A DNA stretch of 7,423 bases, taken from positions 2,519 to 9,941 of the forward strand of contig JALXEI010000364.1 of NCBI GenBank assembly GCA_027069645.1. The letters run 5' to 3'. Positions 1 to 6,336 of this stretch are shown piece by piece. The notes beneath the pieces are model-generated. The model did no database searches. It had not been told where the DNA came from and saw only the letters and a program-made list of their open reading frames with translations. Made by a program: the position numbers and the translations under genes. This stretch comes from Hyphomicrobiales bacterium (GTDB lineage Bacteria > Pseudomonadota > Alphaproteobacteria > Rhizobiales > JAKIUO01). How positions within the stretch are numbered: position 1 is the first letter of the stretch; each line of letters opens with the position of its first letter.

Positions 1-469
1 TCTGGCCTCGCTCAAACATGCCGCCTATCTGCGCGAGCAATATGAGGATGTGGAGATCGATATTTACTATATCGACATCCGCGCCCACGACAAAATGACC
101 AGCTTCTATGAGCGCGTCAAACGCGATGCAAAGGTCAATTTCATCAAGTCGAAACCAGGGCACATCACCATTGGCGAAGATGGTCGTCCGCTCGTTCACG
201 GTGAAAAGACCATTGATGGCCGCAAGGTCTATGACGAGGCCTATGACCTTGTTGTGCTGGCGACAGGTATGGAACCAAGCCTGCCCGTCGAAACAGGTTT
301 TGAAGCGTCCCCCGAACGTGACGAATATGGCTTTGTCATCAATGGCGATGACAGCGACAATGGCCAGTTCGCCGCCGGTGTCGCCGCCGGACCTTATGAT
401 GTGGCCCTGTCCACCCAAACAGCAACAGCCAGCGCCCTGAAAGCCATTCAGGCCGTGCGCGGTAACTAA
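1..469 (+). CDS. qmoA: QmoA-like HdrA-family flavoprotein, C-terminal part (5' end outside window)
   Basis: This is the last 155 residues of an HdrA-type FAD protein; the first full codon is at base 2 and the stop is TAA at 467-469. Visible features are the HdrA-type stretch LKHAAYLREQY followed by IYYIDIRAHDK, a second nucleotide-fold strand ending VVLATGMEPS (bases 250-276), and the family ending (ALSTQTATASALKAIQ). It stops right after the flavin core, with no ferredoxin or MvhD tail, which is typical of QmoA rather than QmoB or full-length HdrA. In Qmo complexes QmoA is a soluble FAD subunit that works with QmoB in electron exchange with APS reductase. Only 18 bases separate it from the next gene, so they are surely co-transcribed. 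Family membership is clear. The Qmo assignment rests on the short C-terminus and the following gene; another HdrA paralogue is the alternative. Confidence 0.82.
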   Translation, partial: LASLKHAAYLREQYEDVEIDIYYIDIRAHDKMTSFYERVKRDAKVNFIKSKPGHITIGEDGRPLVHGEKTIDGRKVYDEAYDLVVLATGMEPSLPVETGFEASPERDEYGFVINGDDSDNGQFAAGVAAGPYDVALSTQTATASALKAIQAVRGN

Positions 470-487
470 TCAAGAGGGCAAAGCGTA

Positions 488-2764
488 ATGAGCGAAGAAA
501 CTTTCGAACACAAACCCGGCGCCTATCTGTGCGGCGGCTGCGGCATCAAGGATGCGCTGGATATGGATGCGCTGGAACAGGCGGTTTCCGGCGGTATGAT
601 GGTCTCCAACGTCAAACAGTCCGACAGCTTTTGTTCGGGCGAAGGCTATGAGACGATCAAAAAGGACATTGAAAGCGGCGAGGTCAATCAGGCCATTATT
701 GCCGGTTGTTCACCGCGCGTCATGGTGCAGGAATTCAATGCGCTGGGCGGTCAGATTTTCCGCGCCAATCTGCGCGAACAGGTGATCTGGCAACAGCCCG
801 CCAACCACGAAGACACGCAGGCGCTGGCCACCGACAATCTGCGCATGGCCACCACGCAGGCCCGCAAGGCCGAACCTCCACAAGCCCACTGGGACGGCGT
901 CACCTCGCTGAAACTGCTGGTCGTTGGTGGCGGCATTACCGGCCTCAAGGCAGCGCGTGAAGCCTCGAAGACCGGGGCCGAAGTGGTGATTGTCGAAAAA
1001 ACCGACAAACTCGGCGGCTGGGCAGCCAAATGGAGCAAGTTCATTCCCGAAACCGCCCCCTATCGCGAGCCGCAGGACAATCCTGTCCCCGCCCTCATCA
1101 AGGAAGTTGAGGAAGACGACAATATTACGGTGATGTTCAACACCATTGTCGAGCGCACCGAAGGCGGCCCTGGCGAATTCTCCTGCCGCCTGCAAACCGG
1201 TTCCGACACCAAATGGGATGTGTTCGGCGCGGTGGTGCTGGCCACGGGCTGGCGTCCTTATGAATCAGAAGCGCAGGAAAAATTCGGCATCGGCAAGACC
1301 GATGGTGTCATTACCGATATCGAGATGGAAGAAAAGCTGGCCGCGGGCGAACTGGATGGCGTCAAAAACATCGTCTTCATCATTCCCGGCGACACGGATC
1401 GCATGGTCTACAGCTCAGGTGTTTCAGACAAGGTGGCGATCAAGCAGGCCATGCAGATGGTCGAAAATGATTCCGATGTGATGGCCTATATCATCCACGA
1501 ACATTTCCGCTCGCACGGCACCGCCGAGGAGTTCTACCGCTCGGCCCAGGAAAAGGGTATCATTTTCCAGCGTGGTGAAGTCAAAAAGATCGACTCGGAC
1601 CGCACAGTGACCGTCGATGACGAGCTGCTGGAACAGGAAATCCCCATGAGCGGCATTGATCTGGTGGTCATTTCCACCGGCATGGTGCCCAACTCCACCA
1701 ATATCGATCTGGAGCCTTCGGAAAAGAATCCGGAAACGCTTTGCGATGACATCAACCCGAAAGCGCCGATCTTTACAGTAAATGGCGAAGAGGTCGAAGA
1801 TCCGGATGCCGATATAAAGAGCTGCCGCGAAAAGGCTGGCGAGGAACCACCCCTGCCCGGTGGTCCGCTGCTCAATCTGCAATATCGCCAGGGGCCACAT
1901 GTGCCCATTCTGGCCAACGGATTTGCCGACAGTCATTATATCTGTTTCCCCTATGAAACCCGCCGCACCGGCATCTATACCGCCGGTCCCGTGCGCCGCG
2001 CCATGACCGCTACTGAAGCCATGGACGATGCGATGGGGGCGACGCTGAAAGCCATTCAGGCCATGCGCGAAGCCAATGAAGCAAAGGCTGTGCATCCGCG
2101 CGCCGGTGATTTGTCCTTCCCCGAATTCGGTTTGAACATCTGCACCAAATGCCGCCGCTGCACGGTGGAATGTCCATTCGGGGCCATCGATGAGGACCCG
2201 GAAACCGACTATCCGATGATCAACCCGACCAGATGTCGCCGTTGCGGCACCTGCATGGGGGCCTGTCCGGTCAGCACCATCAGCTTCAAGAACTATAATC
2301 CGCAGCAGGTTTCCGACATGGTGAGTGCCGGAACAGAGGACTGCCCGCCCGACAAGCCGCGCATTCTGGTTCTGGCCTGCGAAAACGATGCCTATCCGGC
2401 CATGGACATGGCGGGCATTGCCCGGCGCGAGGCCAACCCCTATATGAGGGTTATCCCCGTGCGCTGCCTTGGCTCCGTCACCCTGCTCTGGGTGAAGACG
2501 GCGCTGGAAAAAGGCTATGACGGCATCATGCTGCTGGGCTGCAAATCGGGAGACGATTATCAGTGCCACTTTGTCAAGGGTTCGGGGCTTGCCCAGGAAC
2601 GCATGGGCAAGGTGGGCGAAACCCTGCAAAGCATGATGATGGAAGAAGAGCGGGTGCAGGTCAACGAGATCGCCATCGCCGACAGCGAGCGCGTGACCGA
2701 AATCCTCAACACATTCGGCAAACAGATTGAGGAAATCGGCCTCAATCCATTCAAGGGATTCTAA
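488..2764 (+). CDS. qmoB: QmoB-like HdrA/MvhD fusion iron-sulfur flavoprotein
   Basis: This 758-residue protein is a soluble electron-transfer subunit. An N-terminal segment carries Cys15, Cys18, Cys49 and Cys74 (YLCGGCG, FCSGEG, AGCSPR), probably binding an Fe-S cluster as in HdrA-type proteins. Residues about 141-530 are the FAD core: the dinucleotide motif VVGGGITG (145-152), the acidic strand end at Glu170, then LATGW (251-255) and STGMVPN (396-402). Two ferredoxin motifs follow, Cys552/555/558/562 and Cys583/586/589/593, each binding a [4Fe-4S] cluster. Residues about 624-758 match the MvhD/FlpD domain that ends QmoB proteins, with Cys631, 660, 685 and 693. This order (HdrA, two [4Fe-4S], MvhD) is the QmoB architecture. 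The ATG has a modest purine-rich site (GAGGG, 474-478) ten bases or so upstream. In known systems QmoB, with QmoA, passes electrons between APS reductase and the quinone or disulfide module. Confidence 0.9.
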   Translation: MSEETFEHKPGAYLCGGCGIKDALDMDALEQAVSGGMMVSNVKQSDSFCSGEGYETIKKDIESGEVNQAIIAGCSPRVMVQEFNALGGQIFRANLREQVIWQQPANHEDTQALATDNLRMATTQARKAEPPQAHWDGVTSLKLLVVGGGITGLKAAREASKTGAEVVIVEKTDKLGGWAAKWSKFIPETAPYREPQDNPVPALIKEVEEDDNITVMFNTIVERTEGGPGEFSCRLQTGSDTKWDVFGAVVLATGWRPYESEAQEKFGIGKTDGVITDIEMEEKLAAGELDGVKNIVFIIPGDTDRMVYSSGVSDKVAIKQAMQMVENDSDVMAYIIHEHFRSHGTAEEFYRSAQEKGIIFQRGEVKKIDSDRTVTVDDELLEQEIPMSGIDLVVISTGMVPNSTNIDLEPSEKNPETLCDDINPKAPIFTVNGEEVEDPDADIKSCREKAGEEPPLPGGPLLNLQYRQGPHVPILANGFADSHYICFPYETRRTGIYTAGPVRRAMTATEAMDDAMGATLKAIQAMREANEAKAVHPRAGDLSFPEFGLNICTKCRRCTVECPFGAIDEDPETDYPMINPTRCRRCGTCMGACPVSTISFKNYNPQQVSDMVSAGTEDCPPDKPRILVLACENDAYPAMDMAGIARREANPYMRVIPVRCLGSVTLLWVKTALEKGYDGIMLLGCKSGDDYQCHFVKGSGLAQERMGKVGETLQSMMMEEERVQVNEIAIADSERVTEILNTFGKQIEEIGLNPFKGF

Positions 2765-2767
2765 GTC

Positions 2768-3364
2768 ATGACAGCACCCATCCCCACCTCGAAACGCAAA
2801 TATGACCTCAACTTCGCCCGCTGGGTCCGCGATAATGTAGCGGGCGGCGACAAGATGAACATGTGTATGCAGTGCGGCACCTGTTCCGGCTCCTGCCCCA
2901 TCGGCACGGAAATGGAAGACGGCCCGCGCAAGCTGTTCATGATGATTCGCGCCGGCATGAAAGAGGAAGTGCTTTCCTCCAACTCCATGTGGGAATGCAC
3001 AAGCTGCTATCGCTGCGTTGTGCGCTGCCCGCGTGGTGTGCCGGTGACCTATCTCATGCAGGGGCTGGCGGCACTGGCCGCCAAGGAAGGCTATGCGCCA
3101 AAAGTCGAGAACAATTATTTCTCGAAATTCTTCTGGATGAGTGCCAGCAAGCTGGGCAAAACCGACGAACGCCTTGTGCCAACGGCTTATTATTTCTCCT
3201 TTGGTTTTGTTGAAGGCATCAAGCGCTCGCTGGCCAATCTGAAAATTGCACTCAACATGTTCAAGGCCGGACGTATGCATATTGGCATGCCGCATAAAAT
3301 AAGAGATACCAAAGGCCTCCAGGCGATCCTCGCCAAGGCCAGGGAAATCGAAGACCGCAGCTAG
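2768..3364 (+). CDS. hdrC: HdrC-like iron-sulfur subunit (replaces membrane QmoC)
   Basis: This 198-residue soluble protein relays electrons between the flavoprotein subunits and HdrB. Two classic cluster motifs are complete: Cys33/36/39/43 (CMQCGTCSGSCP) and Cys77/80/83/87 (CTSCYRCVVRCP), giving two [4Fe-4S] clusters as in HdrC. The C-terminal part (about 115-170) is aromatic and amphipathic, with no clear run of transmembrane helices. Membrane QmoC is roughly twice this length because a cytochrome b domain follows its HdrC part; none is present here. The start codon is 3 bases after the qmoB stop, and its ribosome binding site AAGGGA (2753-2758, nine bases before ATG) lies inside qmoB, so translation is probably coupled. 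The gene is followed immediately by hdrB. The HdrC family call is secure; its role as the Qmo partner is inferred from the operon. Confidence 0.88.
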   Translation: MTAPIPTSKRKYDLNFARWVRDNVAGGDKMNMCMQCGTCSGSCPIGTEMEDGPRKLFMMIRAGMKEEVLSSNSMWECTSCYRCVVRCPRGVPVTYLMQGLAALAAKEGYAPKVENNYFSKFFWMSASKLGKTDERLVPTAYYFSFGFVEGIKRSLANLKIALNMFKAGRMHIGMPHKIRDTKGLQAILAKAREIEDRS

Positions 3365-3366
3365 GG

Positions 3367-3373
3367 AAAGGGA
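3367..3373 (+). promoter_or_regulatory. Shine-Dalgarno that fixes the hdrB start
   Basis: The sequence AAAGGGA lies 8 bases before ATG 3382 but only 2 bases before an in-frame TTG at 3376. The normal spacing therefore selects the ATG, making HdrB 300 residues long. Confidence 0.7.
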
Positions 3374-3381
3374 TTTTGACC

Positions 3382-4284
3382 ATGAGCAAGAAAAAAATGA
3401 CCTATTATCCGGGCTGTAGTTCGCAGGGCTCGGGGCGTCATCTGGATGAATCGATCCGCGCCATTCTGCCGGATCTTGGCGTTGACATTGTCGATATTGA
3501 TGACTGGAACTGCTGTGGCGCTTCTGTCGGCAATATTGGCGGCGGCCCCTTGCCCAATCTCGCTTTGACCGGTCGCAATCTGGCCAAGGCGCAGGAAGAG
3601 GGTAATCAGGACATCGTCACCGGTTGCGCCGCCTGTTATCTCAACACCCACGGCGGCAACGAGAAAATCAAGGAAGATGTCAAAAAGCGCAAGCAGATCA
3701 ACGAGGCGCTGGCCGAGGCCGATCTTTCCTATGATGAAGACCTTGATGTCCATCATGTCATGGAAGTCATTGTCAATGATATTGGTATGGAGAAGGTCGA
3801 GGAACTGTCCACCAACAAGCTCAAGGGGCTGAAGGTCGCAGGCTGGGTCGGCTGCCAAACCGTGCGTCCTTTTGCCGAAACCGAAACCGGCGGCAAATAT
3901 GCGACCTATGAAGACCCCACCTTCCTTGACGAGATCACCGAAGCCGTTGGTGCCGAAGTCACTGATTTTGCTCCCAAGACCAATTGCTGTGGCGGTTCGG
4001 TGGCGGTGATGAAGCCGGAAAAAACCCTTCATCTGATGAAGACCATTCTTGATGCCGCGGTTGAAAGCGGCGCCGATGTGGTCAGCACCCCCTGCCCGCT
4101 GTGCCAGACCAATCTGGAAATGTATCAGGATGCCATCAACAAGGAATATGGCACGGACTATAATATGCCGGTTGTATTCCCCAGCCAGTTGATTGCCGTG
4201 GCAATGGGCAAGGACAAGGAAAAAGATGCAGGCCTGCAACGCCAGACCATCCGTTCGCAAAAGCTGGAAGACATGGCCAAATAG
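3382..4284 (+). CDS. hdrB: HdrB-like subunit with two complete CCG motifs
   Basis: This 300-residue protein is the heterodisulfide reductase B type. Both cysteine-rich CCG motifs are intact: Cys12, Cys44-Cys45-Gly, Cys82/Cys85 (YYPGCS, NCCGAS, GCAACY), then Cys158, Cys202-Cys203-Gly, Cys238/Cys241 (GWVGCQ, NCCGGS, CPLCQ). In methanogen HdrB these bind two non-cubane [4Fe-4S] clusters that cleave a disulfide. Such a protein normally docks on HdrC, encoded just upstream with a 17-base gap. Its substrate here is unknown; in sulfur-metabolising bacteria a protein disulfide such as DsrC is one candidate, by inference only. The start is ATG 3382, chosen by ribosome-binding-site spacing and because the conserved YYPGC begins at residue 8. 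No membrane segment is seen. It is the last gene of the operon, followed by a strong terminator. Confidence 0.9.
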   Translation: MSKKKMTYYPGCSSQGSGRHLDESIRAILPDLGVDIVDIDDWNCCGASVGNIGGGPLPNLALTGRNLAKAQEEGNQDIVTGCAACYLNTHGGNEKIKEDVKKRKQINEALAEADLSYDEDLDVHHVMEVIVNDIGMEKVEELSTNKLKGLKVAGWVGCQTVRPFAETETGGKYATYEDPTFLDEITEAVGAEVTDFAPKTNCCGGSVAVMKPEKTLHLMKTILDAAVESGADVVSTPCPLCQTNLEMYQDAINKEYGTDYNMPVVFPSQLIAVAMGKDKEKDAGLQRQTIRSQKLEDMAK

Positions 4285-4316
4285 GCCGGTCTCCCCGACT
4301 ATCCCGATCACCAAAG

Positions 4317-4349
4317 CAGGCGCCGCGGAAACGTGGCGCCTGTTTTTTT
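4317..4349 (+). terminator. Strong intrinsic terminator of the qmo-hdr operon
   Basis: Arms CAGGCGCC (4317-4324) and GGCGCCTG (4335-4342) pair perfectly. Three more inner pairs (4325-4327 with 4332-4334, one of them G-U) close on a GAAA tetraloop at 4328-4331. Seven T residues (4343-4349) follow directly. It begins 32 bases after the hdrB stop. Confidence 0.95.
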
Positions 4350-4660
4350 GACAAGAGCTACAAACAAAATATTCAACGGGGGACGGCTATTTCACCCTTC
4401 ATAGCGGGCTTTGTGAACAGCACCTTACGGCTATATTAAAACTCTGTAATAAAAGTCATAAACTTCAAAATATTACCCAAAACAGGCCAAGATACCGGCA
4501 TTATCCAGCCTTGTTTCAAAGGCATTTTTACAGTCATGGAAGCAGAGTGACTTTCGGTCATCCGCAACATGGCAACAACTGGCATGGCCCCGAATTTCCT
4601 TACGAAAAAGGGGCTGTCCTGAAAGTGACCGATTGCACCGCAAGTAAAGGGGGTTTGATT
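4350..4660. other. AT-rich spacer before the orphan gene
   Basis: This 311-base stretch has no convincing gene. It is clearly more AT-rich than the flanking operon, especially 4430-4490. An open frame on the + strand runs through it from TTG 4511 into the downstream gene, but that start lacks a ribosome binding site and the added residues look non-coding. A weak promoter-like pair, TTGTGA (4411-4416) and TATATT (4432-4437), has only 15 bases between its parts, so it is at best a tentative promoter for the gene at 4661. Confidence 0.5.
4646..4653 (+). promoter_or_regulatory. Strong Shine-Dalgarno for the orphan gene
   Basis: AAAGGGGG is followed by 7 bases and then ATG 4661. This is the best ribosome binding site in the window, and it fixes the start well inside the longer open frame that begins at TTG 4511. 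Confidence 0.75.
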
Positions 4661-5101
4661 ATGCCGGATTTTGAGAATGCTCTGGCAAAAGCCGTAATGA
4701 ACTCACTCGGTGAAGAGAGCGAGCCCGAGACCGTCTGCAAAAGACCACCGGAGATCGAGGCCAGACGTATCGTTGATCTCTTTAACGACCTGAATAAAAC
4801 CGCCCGCTTCGCAAGGGGAGACCTGGTCACCTGGAAGCAGGGATTGAAAAACGGTCGTTACCCGCAAAAGAATTATCCGGCCATCGTTACAAAAGTTTAC
4901 GACGAGCCGATTACGCGCTCTGACATGGAATCAGGTTCCAACCATTTTCGCGAACCGCTTGACCTCGTGATCCTTGTGGATACCGGCGATGAAGTCAGTG
5001 AATTTCACGTCGACAGCCGACGATTCAAACATTATGAGGGGCAAATTGACAGCCTTGATCTCCCGTCAACACAAACAGGCAAATTCGCCCGCAAGTCATA
5101 A
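4661..5101 (+). CDS. Hypothetical protein, 146 aa, unknown family
   Basis: I do not recognise this protein. It starts with a short probable helix (FENALAKAVMNSL, residues 4-16), then a charged segment with a second likely helix (EIEARRIVDLFNDLNK, 31-46). Residues about 49-125 look like a small beta-rich domain: GDLVTWKQG, YPAIVTKVYDEP and LDLVILVDTGDEVSEFHVD alternate hydrophobic and polar residues, as in SH3- or KOW-like barrels. It has a single cysteine (Cys26), no signal peptide and no membrane segment, so it is probably cytoplasmic. The ATG is supported by a strong ribosome binding site. It stands alone between the hdrB terminator and a hairpin shared with convergent rluB, so it is probably monocistronic. 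It appears less GC-rich than its neighbours, which hints at recent acquisition or a short lineage-specific gene. That it is a real gene is likely; its function is unknown. Confidence 0.72.
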   Translation: MPDFENALAKAVMNSLGEESEPETVCKRPPEIEARRIVDLFNDLNKTARFARGDLVTWKQGLKNGRYPQKNYPAIVTKVYDEPITRSDMESGSNHFREPLDLVILVDTGDEVSEFHVDSRRFKHYEGQIDSLDLPSTQTGKFARKS

Positions 5102-5151
5102 CGGAATACAGGGTACCGGAATATAAAAAAACAATTTATTGGCGCCCTGGG

Positions 5152-5187
5152 GCGGCCTCGCAGTTTTGAAGTTCCCTGCGAGGCCGC
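5152..5187. terminator. Hairpin terminator between convergent genes
   Basis: GCGGCCTCGCAG (5152-5163) and CTGCGAGGCCGC (5176-5187) form a perfect 12-bp stem with a 12-base loop. On the + strand it is followed by the T-rich run TTTCGTTGTTGTT, so it best fits the orphan gene. For rluB transcripts a seven-base U run (complement of A 5125-5131) lies about 20 bases past the stem, so termination on that strand is less certain. Confidence 0.75.
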
Positions 5188-5204
5188 TTTCGTTGTTGTT
5201 ACTT

Positions 5205-6095
5205 TCAACGACCGGGCCTTCCTGCCCTTCCGGATGAGGACTTGCGAGAACGGTTCCTGGTTCTTACGGGTTTCTTCTGCTTTGTGACTTCTCGCTCTCC
5301 GGCACTTCCGGTTGCCCTTGCCAGTTGTGATTGAGGTCCGAGCGAAAACCGGCGGGCCTGTTTTTGCCCCAGTTGCTCCGCCAGAACCCGGCGCTTTACT
5401 TCCTCTACCGCACCCGACGCCAGATCATTGAGCTGAAACGGCCCGTAAGACACGCGGATGAGCCGTGAGACCTTCAGCCCCAGATGTTCCATTACCCGGC
5501 GCACTTCGCGGTTTTTACCCTCACAAAGAGCCAGATTGATCCACGGATTGTTTCCCTCGCGCGCCAGCACCGCATCAATCGCCCCGTAACGGACCCCGCC
5601 AATAACGAGGCCTTTTTTAAGCCCGTCAAGCTCGGCCTGCGTTACCTTTCCAAAGGCGCGCACCCTGTAGCGCCGCCGCCAGCCCGTCGAGGGCAGTTCC
5701 AGATGGCGCGCAAGGTCGCCATCGGTTGTCAGCAGCATGAGGCCCTCGGTATTGAAATCCAGTCGCCCCACCGATATGACCCGCGGCAAATGATCCGGCA
5801 AAGCCTCGAATACGGTCGGGCGTCCCTGAGGGTCCCTGTGGCTGGTAACGCGCCCGCGCGGCTTGTGATAGCGCCACAGCCGAACAGGCTCGCCTTTTGG
5901 CAACGGCTTTCCCTTTACGATAATCTCGTCCGTGTCCACAACATTGAGTGCCGGGCTTTTCAGCACCTTGCCATTGACCACAACCTTTCCCGCCTCGATC
6001 AAACGTTCAGCATCCCGGCGCGAACAGACACCGGCGCGGGCAATCCGTTTGGCAATACGCTTGGCTTCGGAAGCTGGTGAAGATGATTTTGACAA
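5205..6095 (-). CDS. rluB: RsuA/RluB-family 23S rRNA pseudouridine synthase
   Basis: This 296-residue enzyme isomerises a uridine in large-subunit rRNA to pseudouridine. Residues about 12-65 form an S4 RNA-binding domain (RIAKRIARAGVCSRRDAERLI). The synthase domain follows, with the catalytic-loop motif GRLDFNTEGL (110-119) containing the nucleophile Asp113, and the late family motif EGKNREVRRVMEHLGL (192-207). The tail from about 245 is rich in Lys, Arg and Ser, a low-complexity basic extension that probably aids rRNA binding. The start is a TTG: AGGCGG (6101-6106, - strand) lies 5 bases before it, an in-frame TAG lies five codons further upstream, and no ATG precedes the S4 domain. The family is certain. 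The choice of RluB over RsuA, RluE or RluF is from overall length and the motif and is less sure. It is divergent from tadA. Confidence 0.88.
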   Translation of the reverse strand: MSKSSSPASEAKRIAKRIARAGVCSRRDAERLIEAGKVVVNGKVLKSPALNVVDTDEIIVKGKPLPKGEPVRLWRYHKPRGRVTSHRDPQGRPTVFEALPDHLPRVISVGRLDFNTEGLMLLTTDGDLARHLELPSTGWRRRYRVRAFGKVTQAELDGLKKGLVIGGVRYGAIDAVLAREGNNPWINLALCEGKNREVRRVMEHLGLKVSRLIRVSYGPFQLNDLASGAVEEVKRRVLAEQLGQKQARRFSLGPQSQLARATGSAGEREVTKQKKPVRTRNRSRKSSSGRAGRPGR

Positions 6096-6130
6096 GACAA
6101 CCGCCTGTAGCTAGAAAGAAAAGTCGTAAT

Positions 6131-6313
6131 AGCCGCTGACGCGGCTTGTCCTCGCCGGACGGGCATTCCTCCATCATGCCGAGGACAGGCCCGGGCAGAT
6201 AGCGTTGGGGACCAGTCCCCAAACCCCTTGATCAACAGGGTTTCCAAAGGCTCGCCTTTGGTTCCAGCTGAACAAGCTGCCCGTCCGGCGAGGACAAGCG
6301 CCTGCAAGGCGCT
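6131..6313. repeat. Multi-hairpin palindromic element with 22-base inverted arms
   Basis: The rluB-tadA spacer is filled by a structured element. Two perfect 22-base inverted arms lie at 6144-6165 and 6278-6299 (left arm begins GCTTGTCCTCGCCGGACG). Outside them are small hairpins: AGCCGC/GCGGCT (6131-6146, loop TGAC) and AGCGCCT/AGGCGCT (6297-6313, loop GCA). Inside are TTGGGGAC/GTCCCCAA (6205-6222), an AACCC/GGGTT stem (6222-6243) and CCAAAGGC/GCCTTTGG (6244-6261). It resembles REP- or MITE-like intergenic repeats; no transposase is present and no clear target duplication is seen. It ends 23 bases before the tadA start. A structured transcribed RNA is the alternative. Confidence 0.75.
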
Positions 6314-6336
6314 CAACAACCGCAGCGAGACACACA

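Noticed and set aside
710..1195. Open frames on the - strand and in other + frames inside qmoB
   Set aside because: They lack domains and ribosome binding sites and overlap the N-terminal cysteine and FAD motifs of qmoB.
1424..3295. Long open frame on the - strand (623 codons) opposite qmoB and hdrC
   Set aside because: Its protein is rich in His, Ala and Gly with no domain, and it lies opposite two genes with complete cysteine motifs. Long antisense frames are expected from the codon use of GC-rich genes.
3376..3381. TTG start two codons upstream of hdrB
   Set aside because: The ribosome binding site is only 2 bases before it; ATG 3382 has the normal 8-base spacing.
3361..4314. Open frame on the - strand (317 codons) opposite hdrB
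   Set aside because: It is fully antisense to a well-supported HdrB gene, reads through its terminator arm region, has no ribosome binding site of note and shows no recognisable domain.
4511..4660. N-terminal extension of the orphan gene from TTG 4511
   Set aside because: There is no ribosome binding site before the TTG, while ATG 4661 has a very strong one. The extra 50 residues look like translated spacer.
6131..6313. Insertion sequence remnant or CRISPR-like array
   Set aside because: No transposase fragment or clear target-site duplication is seen, and the repeats are inverted hairpins rather than direct repeats with spacers.
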